DNA from: Candidatus Aminicenantota bacterium
Lineage (GTDB): Bacteria > Acidobacteriota > Aminicenantia > UBA2199
Assembly (NCBI GenBank): GCA_016934745.1
Contig: JAFGSF010000053.1
Span: 69,325 to 133,324, forward strand
Direction of reading: 5' to 3'
Length of the DNA stretch: 64,000 nucleotides
Shown: piece after piece, positions 50,609-59,132 of the stretch
Layout: every line of letters begins with the position of its first letter
Numbering within the stretch: position 1 is the stretch's first letter
Made by a program: the position numbers and the translations under genes
The notes under the pieces: model-generated
The model's database searches: none
Told to the model about the DNA's origin: nothing
What the model saw: the letters and a program-made list of their open reading frames with translations, nothing else

Positions 50609-50860
50609 TTAATTGGGATCGACCTCGACGAATTTGCGCCCGGCCTTGGTGACAAAACGCACCTTGCCGGTGGACAGGGCAAAAAGGGTGTCGTCCTTGC
50701 CCAGGCCGACATTTTTTCCCGGCTTGATGCGTGTCCCCCTCTGCCTGATGATAATAGCCCCGGCATTGATCGCTTCGCCGCCGTATTTTTTGACGCCAAG
50801 TCTCTTGGAGGTGCTTTCGCGGCCATTCTTTGCGCTGCCGCCCGATTTTTTGTGTGCCAT
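50609..50860 (-). CDS. rpmA: 50S ribosomal protein L27
   Basis: 83 residues, [20 protein letters not shown] at the N terminus and VDPN at the end. The N terminus is already in the mature form, without the cleavable extension seen in Firmicutes. The start overlaps the stop of rplU by 1 bp (TAATG). Confidence 0.96.
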   Translation of the reverse strand: MAHKKSGGSAKNGRESTSKRLGVKKYGGEAINAGAIIIRQRGTRIKPGKNVGLGKDDTLFALSTGKVRFVTKAGRKFVEVDPN

Positions 50861-51207
50861 TATTCAGTCTCCTTGACCTTGGCGCTGGCCTTGATTTCGA
50901 TTTTTTCAATTTGGATTTTATGAAGCTTCTGCCGGTGTCCCTGGGATTTGCGATAGCCTTTCTTGGACTTCATTTTATAGATGTGAATTTTATCACCCTT
51001 GATTTCCTCGAGGATTTTCGCCTTGACCTTGGCGTTCTTGACGAAAGGACTGCCAATATGCAGTTGCTTGTCGTCCTGCAGCAGCAAAACGGTGTCCAGG
51101 CTGGCTATATTCTTTTTGATTGATTTTTCAGGCAGCAATTCCACTTCCAACACATCACCTTCGGCGACTTTATACTGCTTCCCGCCGGTTTCAAGTATGG
51201 CAAACAT
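50860..51207 (-). CDS. rplU: 50S ribosomal protein L21
   Basis: 115 residues. [23 protein letters not shown] and [26 protein letters not shown] are standard L21 blocks. The start at 51207 has a strong ribosome-binding site (AAAGGAG); 51213 would be too close to it. The first gene of an operon that appears to run down to 46845. Confidence 0.96.
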   Translation of the reverse strand: MFAILETGGKQYKVAEGDVLEVELLPEKSIKKNIASLDTVLLLQDDKQLHIGSPFVKNAKVKAKILEEIKGDKIHIYKMKSKKGYRKSQGHRQKLHKIQIEKIEIKASAKVKETE

Positions 51208-51235
51208 GGTCATCTCCTTTAATGGACAATTTATT

Positions 51236-51264
51236 TTTATAACATAAATTCAGGGTTTAGTCAA
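51236..51264 (-). promoter_or_regulatory. rplU operon promoter
   Basis: Minus-strand TTGACT, 17-bp spacer, TATAAA, and a short leader with AAAGGAG before the start. Confidence 0.65.
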
Positions 51265-51369
51265 TGTTTTCCCCATTGGCGATCAATGGCGCAAGTTTTA
51301 CTTGACCGTTGTGCTCAGGACAGGCCGATCATCGTCCTGAAATTAGCTGGTTTTGCCGCCCCAAAGCCG

Positions 51370-52335
51370 CTATACCGGGAGAACTTTAATGTTTTGGGCC
51401 AGTTCCTTGTGCAGCATGTTCTCGATGAACTGCAGCGTACCCTTGGTGCTGCTGATGCAGCCTTTGCAGGCTCCCAGGTAGCGGATGTAGACGATGATCG
51501 CTCCATCGGCTTCACGGATGTCCACGACTTCCATGCTGCCGCCGTCGGCGGCCAGGGCCGGCCTGATTTTTTCATCCAGCACGTTCTCGATGGCCCGGTG
51601 CTTCTGGATCAGGTTCATGGCTTCGAAATCCCTGGGTTCAGCCAGGGCGCTGATTTTTTCTTTTTCCATTTCGGCCCGGGTGTCGCGCAGGATGTCCACC
51701 AGGTAAAAGTTTCGTTTTTCATGACCGCCCGGGCGCAGGCAGGACTTGCAAAATGCCCCAGCCTTGGTGTACTGAGTGATTTCTTCGACCGTCTTCAGGT
51801 CGTTGATGCGGATGACGTCCTTGATGGTCCGCAAGGATACGCGGGCGCACTCACAAACGATCTCTTCCTCGGCCAGGCTGGCCATGTCCACGTTCTTGTA
51901 TAAAGAGGCGGCTTTCTTGATCACGTCGTAGGCCATGACGCTGCAATGCATTTTCTGCGGCGGAATGGCCGGTGTCTCGTCGTTGTCGCGCAGTTTGTGT
52001 TCGACTTCAATATTGGTGATTTTCAGAGCTTCGTCCACGGTTTTGCCCACGGACAGCTCCGCCATCACGTCGGATGAAGCGATGGCCGTGCCGCAGCCGA
52101 AACTCTTGAATTTCGCCAGCAGAATGCGATCGGTTTTGGGATCCACGGCCCAGTACAGACGCACCGCGTCGCCGCAGGATTCAGCGCCCCAATCGGCCAC
52201 GACCAGCTTGGCGCCCAGGGCTTTCGCCTCCGCCTCGCTGATCTCGCCCCGATAACGGGGATCGTTCATGCGCTCGCTGACCTTGGCCGAATATTGCTCC
52301 CAGAGGGAACCGCCGATCAAATCGTTTTTTGCCAT
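51370..52335 (-). CDS. nifU: NifU-type iron-sulfur cluster scaffold
   Basis: 321 residues, full-length three-domain NifU. The IscU-like part (about 1-130) has the three cluster cysteines in GAESCGDAVRL, FGCGTAIASSD and KMHCSVMAYD. A central BFD-type 2Fe-2S domain has VCECARVSLRTIKD and AFCKSCLRPGG (about 165-210). The C-terminal Nfu domain has GACKGCISSTKGTLQF. It builds clusters from sulfur delivered by NifS, the gene 24 bp upstream. No nitrogenase genes are nearby. Confidence 0.94.
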   Translation of the reverse strand: MAKNDLIGGSLWEQYSAKVSERMNDPRYRGEISEAEAKALGAKLVVADWGAESCGDAVRLYWAVDPKTDRILLAKFKSFGCGTAIASSDVMAELSVGKTVDEALKITNIEVEHKLRDNDETPAIPPQKMHCSVMAYDVIKKAASLYKNVDMASLAEEEIVCECARVSLRTIKDVIRINDLKTVEEITQYTKAGAFCKSCLRPGGHEKRNFYLVDILRDTRAEMEKEKISALAEPRDFEAMNLIQKHRAIENVLDEKIRPALAADGGSMEVVDIREADGAIIVYIRYLGACKGCISSTKGTLQFIENMLHKELAQNIKVLPV

Positions 52336-52359
52336 TTTTCCTCGCTTGCATTCATCTAT

Positions 52360-53610
<1,251 letters not shown>

Positions 53611-53642
53611 TTAAGCAAGCCATATAGCCATTCAACGAAATA

Positions 53643-53966
53643 TCAACGTTTTTTATTTTCTGAACGGATCATGGTCAGCAGCATCTTGAACGGCATGAGC
53701 GCTTTCAGGGCATGAGATTGGTGCGCGGGCATGACCATCATGTCGCCTTCGTTGAGCTGGTGGGGAATCCCGTCGATGCGGATCTCGGCCTGACCATCTA
53801 TGACTTCGACCAAGGCATCAAAGGGAGCCGTGTGCTCGCTCAATGCCTGGTCCTGGTCAAAGGCGAAGATCGTTACCGTACCGGTCTCCTTTTCTATCAG
53901 GGTCTTGCTGACGATGGCTTGATTTTGATAACTGACAATTTCCTTTACTTTCATGATTTCATTCAT
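53643..53966 (-). CDS. Cupin-domain protein
   Basis: 107 residues forming a single cupin barrel: ALSEHTAPFDALVEVIDGQAEIRIDGIPHQLNEGDMMVMPAHQSHALKAL. Cupin motif 1 is partly changed (SEHTAPFDA with one His); motif 2 has PAHQSHAL with His. Metal binding by the remaining residues is plausible. It follows the ferredoxin gene by 12 bp; a GAGGAAACC ribosome-binding site precedes the ATG. Confidence 0.85.
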   Translation of the reverse strand: MNEIMKVKEIVSYQNQAIVSKTLIEKETGTVTIFAFDQDQALSEHTAPFDALVEVIDGQAEIRIDGIPHQLNEGDMMVMPAHQSHALKALMPFKMLLTMIRSENKKR

Positions 53967-53978
53967 GGTTTCCTCTTG

Positions 53979-54848
53979 CTATTTGTTTTCCAGCAGCCGG
54001 CCCTGCAGGGATATGGTATATTCATGGACGGGAATGTTCTTGCCGGACGCGGCCAGGGCTTGGCGGGCCAATACGACGGTTCCCGAACAACAGGGGACCT
54101 CCATGTGCACGATATGCAGGGAACGGACGGCGTGACCCTGGAAGATCGCCGTCAATTTGGCCAGGTACTGTTCGTTGCTGTGGTCGAGCTTGGGGCAAAA
54201 AACGATCGGCACTTTGCCTTTGATAAAATCGCCGTGGAATGAGGCGTAGCTGAATGGAACGCAATCGGCGGCGATCAACAGGTCGGCATTGTCGAAAAAT
54301 GAAGCCTGGGGATTGAGCAGATGCAACTGCAAAGGCCAGGTACGCAGCTCGCTCGGTTGGGGCGCCACGGATTTTTCCCCGACCGGGGATTGCTCTTCGT
54401 GCGCACGACGGTCCATGGTCCGGGAGCCTGGGCAGCCCCCGGCCTCCTTTATCGCTGCCGGCACGTTCTTTGCCAAACAGCCGGCAGGTTCCGGCTCTGC
54501 CGGCTGCGCAATGCCATGATCGCTCAGATAGCGGCGCGCCTCGTCCAGGAGCTGCAGTTCATTATGGGCGGCCAGATGGGCCAGATGGGCGCGGATGACA
54601 TTTTCCCCCTGGGGCACGATATTGGCCATGACCCTGCTCTCGTCGTAGGCCTCGGCTTCCCGTTCCTCGACGTGAATGGCGCCGAGCGGGCAGGTACCGA
54701 TGCAGGCCCCGAGCCCGTCGCAAAAGAGGTCGGATACCAGGCGGGCCTTGCCGTCGATCAGCTGCAGCGCTCCTTCGGGGCAATTGGGCAAACACAGGCC
54801 GCAACCGTTGCATGTGTCGTGGTCAATGCGAATGATTTTTCTTTTCAT
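53979..54848 (-). CDS. 4Fe-4S ferredoxin-type protein with C-terminal domain of unknown role
   Basis: 289 residues. Two 4Fe-4S clusters at the N terminus: CNGCGLCLPNCPEGAL (13-28) and FCDGLGACIGTCPLGAIHV (about 42-60). A linker with conserved GCLAKN and GCPGSR follows; the C-terminal 130 residues (SFFDNADLLIAADCVPFSYASFHGDF and VPCCSGTVVLARQAL) have more Cys. Proteins like this occur with cupins in anaerobes, possibly for redox sensing or iron handling. It overlaps the upstream TetR fragment by 26 bp. Confidence 0.8.
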   Translation of the reverse strand: MKRKIIRIDHDTCNGCGLCLPNCPEGALQLIDGKARLVSDLFCDGLGACIGTCPLGAIHVEEREAEAYDESRVMANIVPQGENVIRAHLAHLAAHNELQLLDEARRYLSDHGIAQPAEPEPAGCLAKNVPAAIKEAGGCPGSRTMDRRAHEEQSPVGEKSVAPQPSELRTWPLQLHLLNPQASFFDNADLLIAADCVPFSYASFHGDFIKGKVPIVFCPKLDHSNEQYLAKLTAIFQGHAVRSLHIVHMEVPCCSGTVVLARQALAASGKNIPVHEYTISLQGRLLENK

Positions 54849-55074
54849 GCGAATCTCCTTTTTTTTTGGACGGCATTATTTCCAGCGATTGCCATGATTT
54901 TTCAGCGGCCGCCGGCAGGTCAAACCCGTAATTGCCGGTTTGCCATTGCAGAACCAGCAGGCGCAGCGATCCCATAATGATGGTAAAAACATGTTCGTGC
55001 GGCAGCGACGATTCCCTTTTGCCACGCCGTGAGTTGTTCCATGTCTGCTCCTGTGTGTTAGCGTTCATAAACAT
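54823..55074 (-). pseudogene. TetR-family regulator remnant (C-terminal region only)
   Basis: About 83 residues. The stretch IIMGSLRLLVLQWQTGNYGFDLPAAAEKSW closely matches the last helices of TetR-type regulators, but no HTH comes before: residues 1-30 are only a short polar lead. It looks like an internal deletion product. A near-perfect promoter (55079-55107) reads into it and then the ferredoxin-cupin genes. It may still be translated as a short protein, or act only as a leader. ATG 55074 or 55068 could start it. Confidence 0.5.
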
Positions 55075-55078
55075 AACC

Positions 55079-55107
55079 AATATAGTATCAATTCAATGAT
55101 TTGTCAA
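55079..55107 (-). promoter_or_regulatory. Promoter of the ferredoxin-cupin operon
   Basis: Minus-strand perfect TTGACA, 17-bp spacer, TATATT. ATCA and TGAT flank an ATTCAA centre within the spacer, a possible operator for the lost or another TetR. Confidence 0.65.
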
Positions 55108-55144
55108 CGGCCGGTTTGAAAGCGCAGAAAAACTCGCCTCGGCA

Positions 55145-55173
55145 TTGACTTCTTGGCTGAAAAATATTATAAG
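55145..55173 (+). promoter_or_regulatory. Promoter of the gene at 55199
   Basis: TTGACT, 17-bp spacer, TATAAG, then CAAGGAGG before the ATG at 55199. Confidence 0.65.
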
Positions 55174-55198
55174 GAAAGGATCAAGGAGGAAAACCTGA

Positions 55199-55777
55199 AT
55201 GATTAAACGATATAAGAAATTGATTGCCGTATGCGTGACCATGGCTTTTATGACCTTGCTGCCGGTTTATGCGATGCCGCAGCCGGCTGGCCAGACCCTG
55301 GGACCGGATCACGGAGCCGCGGATAATGGCCAGCAAGCCCAGAGCTATATTGAAAAAGAGCAACAGGTGGGCTACCAGGCCTCGCCCAGAAAGATTCTGC
55401 CCGTTCTCATCGGCATCGCCGCCGTGGCCGCCGCCATTTTCCTCCTGGTCATCCTGGTTTCCAAGGATAAGTACGATATCACCGGAGACTGGGATTTTCA
55501 CAATGATTTTATCACGGAGGGTTATGCCAGTTTTGACAGTGTGTGGCGATTCACCGCTTATGACGACCGCAGCAAGGTGATGGGCACCTACGTCAGGGAT
55601 CAGGGTGGTGTAATCACTCAGGGCGAATTTTCGGTGGTCAACAAATCTGAAGTTGTGTTCTATGATATATGGTATACCGAACAGTATACCGGCCAATTCG
55701 ACAGCAAAACGACCATGAGCGGTAATTTCGTGCTCGATTCGGGTGCCCAAGGGACCTGGACGGCCACAAAAAGATAA
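55199..55777 (+). CDS. Membrane-anchored protein with lipocalin-like C-terminal domain
   Basis: 192 residues. Signal peptide (LIAVCVTMAFMTLLPVYA), a polar segment, a transmembrane helix (about 68-90) and a small beta-rich domain (about 92-192: YDITGDWDFH, VWRFTAYDD, MGTYVRDQGGVITQGEF, QGTWTATKR). The repeated GxW and GxY strands recall lipocalin-like or DUF domains that bind small hydrophobic ligands. No named family can be given. Own promoter and terminator make it a single-gene unit. Confidence 0.6.
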   Translation: MIKRYKKLIAVCVTMAFMTLLPVYAMPQPAGQTLGPDHGAADNGQQAQSYIEKEQQVGYQASPRKILPVLIGIAAVAAAIFLLVILVSKDKYDITGDWDFHNDFITEGYASFDSVWRFTAYDDRSKVMGTYVRDQGGVITQGEFSVVNKSEVVFYDIWYTEQYTGQFDSKTTMSGNFVLDSGAQGTWTATKR

Positions 55778-55797
55778 CCATTATTTCCGCAGCCATG

Positions 55798-55826
55798 CCG
55801 GAGAGCGGTTTTCTCCGGTGCTTTTT
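55798..55826 (+). terminator. Intrinsic terminator
   Basis: Stem CCGGAGA/TCTCCGG with a 7-nt loop, then TGCTTTTT, 20 bp after the preceding stop codon. Confidence 0.75.
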
Positions 55827-55891
55827 GGCGACGATGGCAATGGTCATGCGCTTGGCTGTTGAAAAAAAACTGTTTTACATGTCCTGATGCG

Positions 55892-56617
55892 ATGAACTCG
55901 GCTTCACTGGAGAATCGTTTACGGCCGGGATGTCACGCATATCCCTGGCGTATTTTTTTCTTTTACCTGGCGGCCGCCATCCTGTTCCGATACCTGTGCC
56001 ACAGCCTGATGCTGATCCCGGTATTGATCAACGAGTTGCGGCCGGCACCGCACCTTCCCGATTTGTTGCTGTCGGTCGTGCCGCGGCTGTCTTGGCTGGC
56101 CCGCTGGAATTACTATTTCTGGATTGCCTGCTATTTTTCGGGCGCCCTTTATCTTCTTTACCGTGATCGCCGCCTTTTTATCCGTTTTGTCATCATTGAC
56201 GGTATGATTTCCCTTTGCCGCGGCTTGATGATTCCCCTGACCGGCCTGGGTCCGACTCACCGTCCCGATATCAACGCCCAGCAGCCATTCGACCTGTGGC
56301 CGACCTGGTGGCGGCTGGTCAATCCCTACCAGGCCCTGGTCGGGGACACGGCGGGTATTTACCTGACCAAGGACATGTTTTTTTCGGGCCACATCGCCAC
56401 CACATTTTTGTTGTACCTGTTCTCCCGACGCTTGGGCAAGACGGAATCCCGGATATTCCTGTTTTTGCAGGTATTTTGCCTGCTGGTGGTCTTTTTTTCG
56501 CACTTGCATTACAGCATCGATGTGATCGGCGCCTACGCCATCACCTTCACCATTTTTACCCTGGTCGACCGCTGGTTGTGCCGGAAATTTCCCCGTTTGG
56601 ACTGCCGGACTTTTTGA
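55892..56617 (+). CDS. PAP2/sphingomyelin synthase-like membrane protein
   Basis: 241 residues, about six helices. The catalytic region has KDMFFSGHIATTFLLYL and HLHYSIDVIGAYAITF, matching the PAP2-C (sphingomyelin synthase-like) form with HxxxxxD, while the earlier Arg-containing motif is less clear (GPTHRPD). Such proteins transfer phospho-alcohol headgroups or hydrolyse lipid phosphates. Start uncertain: ATG 55892 has no clear ribosome-binding site, TTG 55859 is possible. The stop codon is within a terminator that also carries the next promoter. Confidence 0.75.
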   Translation: MNSASLENRLRPGCHAYPWRIFFFYLAAAILFRYLCHSLMLIPVLINELRPAPHLPDLLLSVVPRLSWLARWNYYFWIACYFSGALYLLYRDRRLFIRFVIIDGMISLCRGLMIPLTGLGPTHRPDINAQQPFDLWPTWWRLVNPYQALVGDTAGIYLTKDMFFSGHIATTFLLYLFSRRLGKTESRIFLFLQVFCLLVVFFSHLHYSIDVIGAYAITFTIFTLVDRWLCRKFPRLDCRTF

Positions 56618-56637
56618 CAAAAAAGTCCATTTTTTTT
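56607..56637 (+). terminator. Intrinsic terminator overlapping stop codon and next promoter
   Basis: Stem GGACTTTTT/AAAAAGTCC (56607-56615, 56620-56628), loop GACA, then a run of T. The TGA stop at 56615-56617 lies in stem and loop, and the TTGACA -35 of the next gene is in the loop. Confidence 0.7.
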
Positions 56638-56642
56638 ATAAT
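56614..56642 (+). promoter_or_regulatory. Consensus sigma-70 promoter of the gene at 56663
   Basis: Perfect TTGACA, 17-bp spacer, perfect TATAAT, and a leader with AGGAGGG before the ATG. Confidence 0.8.
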
Positions 56643-56662
56643 CAAGGCAACAGGAGGGTCTT

Positions 56663-57946
56663 ATGAGTGTTTATCTGAACAAACGTGCCGATTATGTGAA
56701 GCTTTACCTGGCTTTATGGTTGATTGCCTTCATCGGTTTTTGGGTGAATTTTTTCTCCAGTTTCAGTGAGCCGTTCAGGGTCAGCACCATTTCGTATTTC
56801 CTGGTTTATCTGGGGGCATTGATCGGTGCTTATTTTATGATGTCTCCGCTGTTGAAAAACCGGGCCATGACGGCTGAAAAAAGCAAGTGGCTGCCGTTTG
56901 TCCCGGTGTTGCTGCTCATTTTGCATTGGCTTTTCCAGCAGATGGACCTGATGTTCGCTCCGGGTGGCCGTGTGGATTATTTTTCCTTCAATATCCTGGT
57001 CAACCCGTTTTTCATCCTTTTCCTTTTTCTCGGGCTGCTACTCTATTTCCTGGCCTCCGAAGCCCAGATCATGGATGCCGTTTTCGTCGGCATGAAAAAC
57101 ACACTCCGCCTCTTCATCGCTTTTGCCTTCCTGGCCTTGGGGTTCATCAGCCTGGCCCAGATCATCCAGGCTTTTTCAGCATTGACCAAGATCGGTGTGG
57201 ACAGCAATGCCTGGGGAAATTATGCGCGCCTGGGCGTGTTTTCGACCGGGGGCCTGCTGGTGGCCTTGCTGCTCAACCTGCTCTTGCTGCTCGTACCGCT
57301 CTGCGGCTGGGTGCTGCTGCAGAAACTGCTGGGCAAAGCCACGCCGAAATGGGACAAGCTTCTCAAACTGCCCTGGCGCTGGCTTGGCGCCCTGCCGCTG
57401 ATCCTCATCGGCTTGGCCGTGCTGGCCCAGCCCGAAACTTTTTATCAGAATTGGTTCATCATCACGGCCATTTTTTCTTTTGTTTCCATACTGGTCAATT
57501 TCCTGGCTGCCAGCCAGAACCCCGTGGCTGTCGGTATCGTCAAACTGGCCGAGTCTTTCTTTTTGTATCCTTATCGCTATTTTCGCAAGATCGTCGCCTA
57601 TGGCAAGAATGGTCTCGAAATTACCGAGAACGAAAACGCGGGCATCGATTATTTCTGCTACTATGTCAAGGGATTCATTTGCTTCGCCATCCTGGTTTTT
57701 TGGACACTGCTGGCCGTCTACCCCATCTTGAAATACTACGGACTTAATTTTTTCATCCTGCCGCTGCAAATCGAATTTTTCCCGTTGGATACCTTTCACG
57801 GACTGCTCATCTATCCGCTGGCTTACTTTATTTTTGTGCCCATCTACGCGCTACTTGTTTCGATTCTGTATGAAATTCTGGCCACTCTGCTACAGATCCT
57901 GGTCAAGATCAACAAGTTTTTCAGCACATTGCTGGAGAAGCACTGA
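56663..57946 (+). CDS. Polytopic membrane protein, unknown function
   Basis: 427 residues with about ten hydrophobic helices spread from 15 to 415 and few charged loops; the only extended soluble loop is around 315-335 (YGKNGLEITENENAGIDYF). No transporter signature is visible. The promoter matches consensus at every position, so expression may be high. Nothing in the neighbourhood reveals its role. Confidence 0.65.
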   Translation: MSVYLNKRADYVKLYLALWLIAFIGFWVNFFSSFSEPFRVSTISYFLVYLGALIGAYFMMSPLLKNRAMTAEKSKWLPFVPVLLLILHWLFQQMDLMFAPGGRVDYFSFNILVNPFFILFLFLGLLLYFLASEAQIMDAVFVGMKNTLRLFIAFAFLALGFISLAQIIQAFSALTKIGVDSNAWGNYARLGVFSTGGLLVALLLNLLLLLVPLCGWVLLQKLLGKATPKWDKLLKLPWRWLGALPLILIGLAVLAQPETFYQNWFIITAIFSFVSILVNFLAASQNPVAVGIVKLAESFFLYPYRYFRKIVAYGKNGLEITENENAGIDYFCYYVKGFICFAILVFWTLLAVYPILKYYGLNFFILPLQIEFFPLDTFHGLLIYPLAYFIFVPIYALLVSILYEILATLLQILVKINKFFSTLLEKH

Positions 57947-57982
57947 GGGAATCTGTTTCGAGATCGCTTGTAGGGGTACAGT

Positions 57983-58028
57983 ATAGTCACCGTATGGTTT
58001 CAGCAAGCCTAGTAATCTGCTGAAACCA
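57983..58028. repeat. Palindromic element, copy 7 (partly decayed)
   Basis: Inner arms TGGTTTCAGCA and TGCTGAAACCA (57995-58005 and 58018-58028), loop of 12 nt. Only the left outer arm is kept (TATAGTCACCG); the right has been replaced by ATAAAATGG. It matches copies 2 and 6, and lies between two convergent genes. Confidence 0.65.
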
Positions 58029-58054
58029 ATAAAATGGAATCTCGTATTGAACTC

Positions 58055-58924
58055 TTACTTGTTCTGAGCCAGTATAATTTTCAACCAGATTTTTATACTG
58101 CCAGGCAGCTCGTTGAAGTCAGTTCCCGGCCGCGGATTTCCATGGCCCATGACCGGGCCCCCGGGATTGGCCATGCCGCGGCCGCCGCGGCCGGGGCGAG
58201 CCGCTCCGCCGGCTTCGGAGCCAGCGCCGGAATGACCGTCGGCTTTGTGCGAAGCAAGCAACGGTTTTATTTCCCAGAGCAAGCCGATGTCAACGGTTTG
58301 ACCGGGTTTGGCGTTCAAACCGATCACATTTTCTTTGTTTTGATCAATCAACGGAATGCGCCAGGAATAAACACAATCGCCCCAAGCGGATGAAAAATGA
58401 ACTTGCGGCCCCTGGCTGCCGTTGGGATTGAGAAATAGCTGTTTTTTGTTGGGCCGGTCGATGAACTGCAGCAGGGGTTCGCTGAGCATGGTCGGTTTTC
58501 GCCGCGGCGCATCCTTTTTTTCCTGCCCAGCATGCTCACGTCCTACACGGCCGCCCGGGTCGCTTTCACGGAAACATGCCCGCGAATAAATGAAGCCGTA
58601 TTCCCTTGCCTTTTTGCCGTGGCCATCCAGCCACAATGTCAGGCTGGCGAGGCTGGGCGGACGCTCATAATGGCGAATATCGGGAGAGAAAAAAATATAC
58701 AGGTACTTTTCATCATTGCCCACTCCGACCAGCATGCCATTTTCGTAGAGATGGCTGGTGATGCTCTTACTAAAATCTTCCATGCGGCCGTCTTCCAGCC
58801 GGGAAATGGAAAGCCATTTACTGCTCAGGGTGTCCAGGCTGCGGCAGCTTGAGAAAAGCAGTATACCTGCCATCATGATGATGAGCGTTGCTTTTTTTCT
58901 GGGACGATCCCCGTATTCAGACAT
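58055..58924 (-). CDS. Lipoprotein of unknown function
   Basis: 289 residues. A signal peptide with lipobox LLFSSC, then a soluble domain with beta-like sequence (LVGVGNDEKYLYIFFSPDIRHYERPPSLASLTLWLDG). A glycine-rich, low-complexity stretch lies near residues 240-265 (GRGGRGMANPGG). The start at 58924 follows the likely lipobox position; the longer frame lacks it. No family recognised. Divergent from the GWxTD operon and so possibly linked in function. Confidence 0.6.
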   Translation of the reverse strand: MSEYGDRPRKKATLIIMMAGILLFSSCRSLDTLSSKWLSISRLEDGRMEDFSKSITSHLYENGMLVGVGNDEKYLYIFFSPDIRHYERPPSLASLTLWLDGHGKKAREYGFIYSRACFRESDPGGRVGREHAGQEKKDAPRRKPTMLSEPLLQFIDRPNKKQLFLNPNGSQGPQVHFSSAWGDCVYSWRIPLIDQNKENVIGLNAKPGQTVDIGLLWEIKPLLASHKADGHSGAGSEAGGAARPGRGGRGMANPGGPVMGHGNPRPGTDFNELPGSIKIWLKIILAQNK

Positions 58925-59070
58925 GGTTCCAGCCTCAATAGTAAATATTTTCATATTTATTATAACATTTTCTGGCGCGGTTTCTTGCAAGGAAATGAAA
59001 AGTGCCGATAAGTCAACCTAATATCAATTTTAGTTGCCCATTGGCAACCGTGGATTCAGTGCGCTTTTGC

Positions 59071-59099
59071 TTGCCAAAGGAAATTGCGAATGTTATAAT
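59071..59099 (+). promoter_or_regulatory. Promoter of the GWxTD operon
   Basis: TTGCCA, 17-bp spacer, perfect TATAAT. TTGGCAA (59041) and TTGCCAA (59071) are an inverted pair. Confidence 0.6.
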
Positions 59100-59132
59100 A
59101 AACAATCAATATAGGCCCGTTGCGAGGAACTT

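Noticed and set aside
51208..51369. L21 leader or riboswitch between rplU and nifU
   Set aside because: The rplU leader is only a few nucleotides long by its promoter, and the TCAGGAC/GTCCTGA repeat near 51315-51340 has no T run and belongs to the nifU downstream side.
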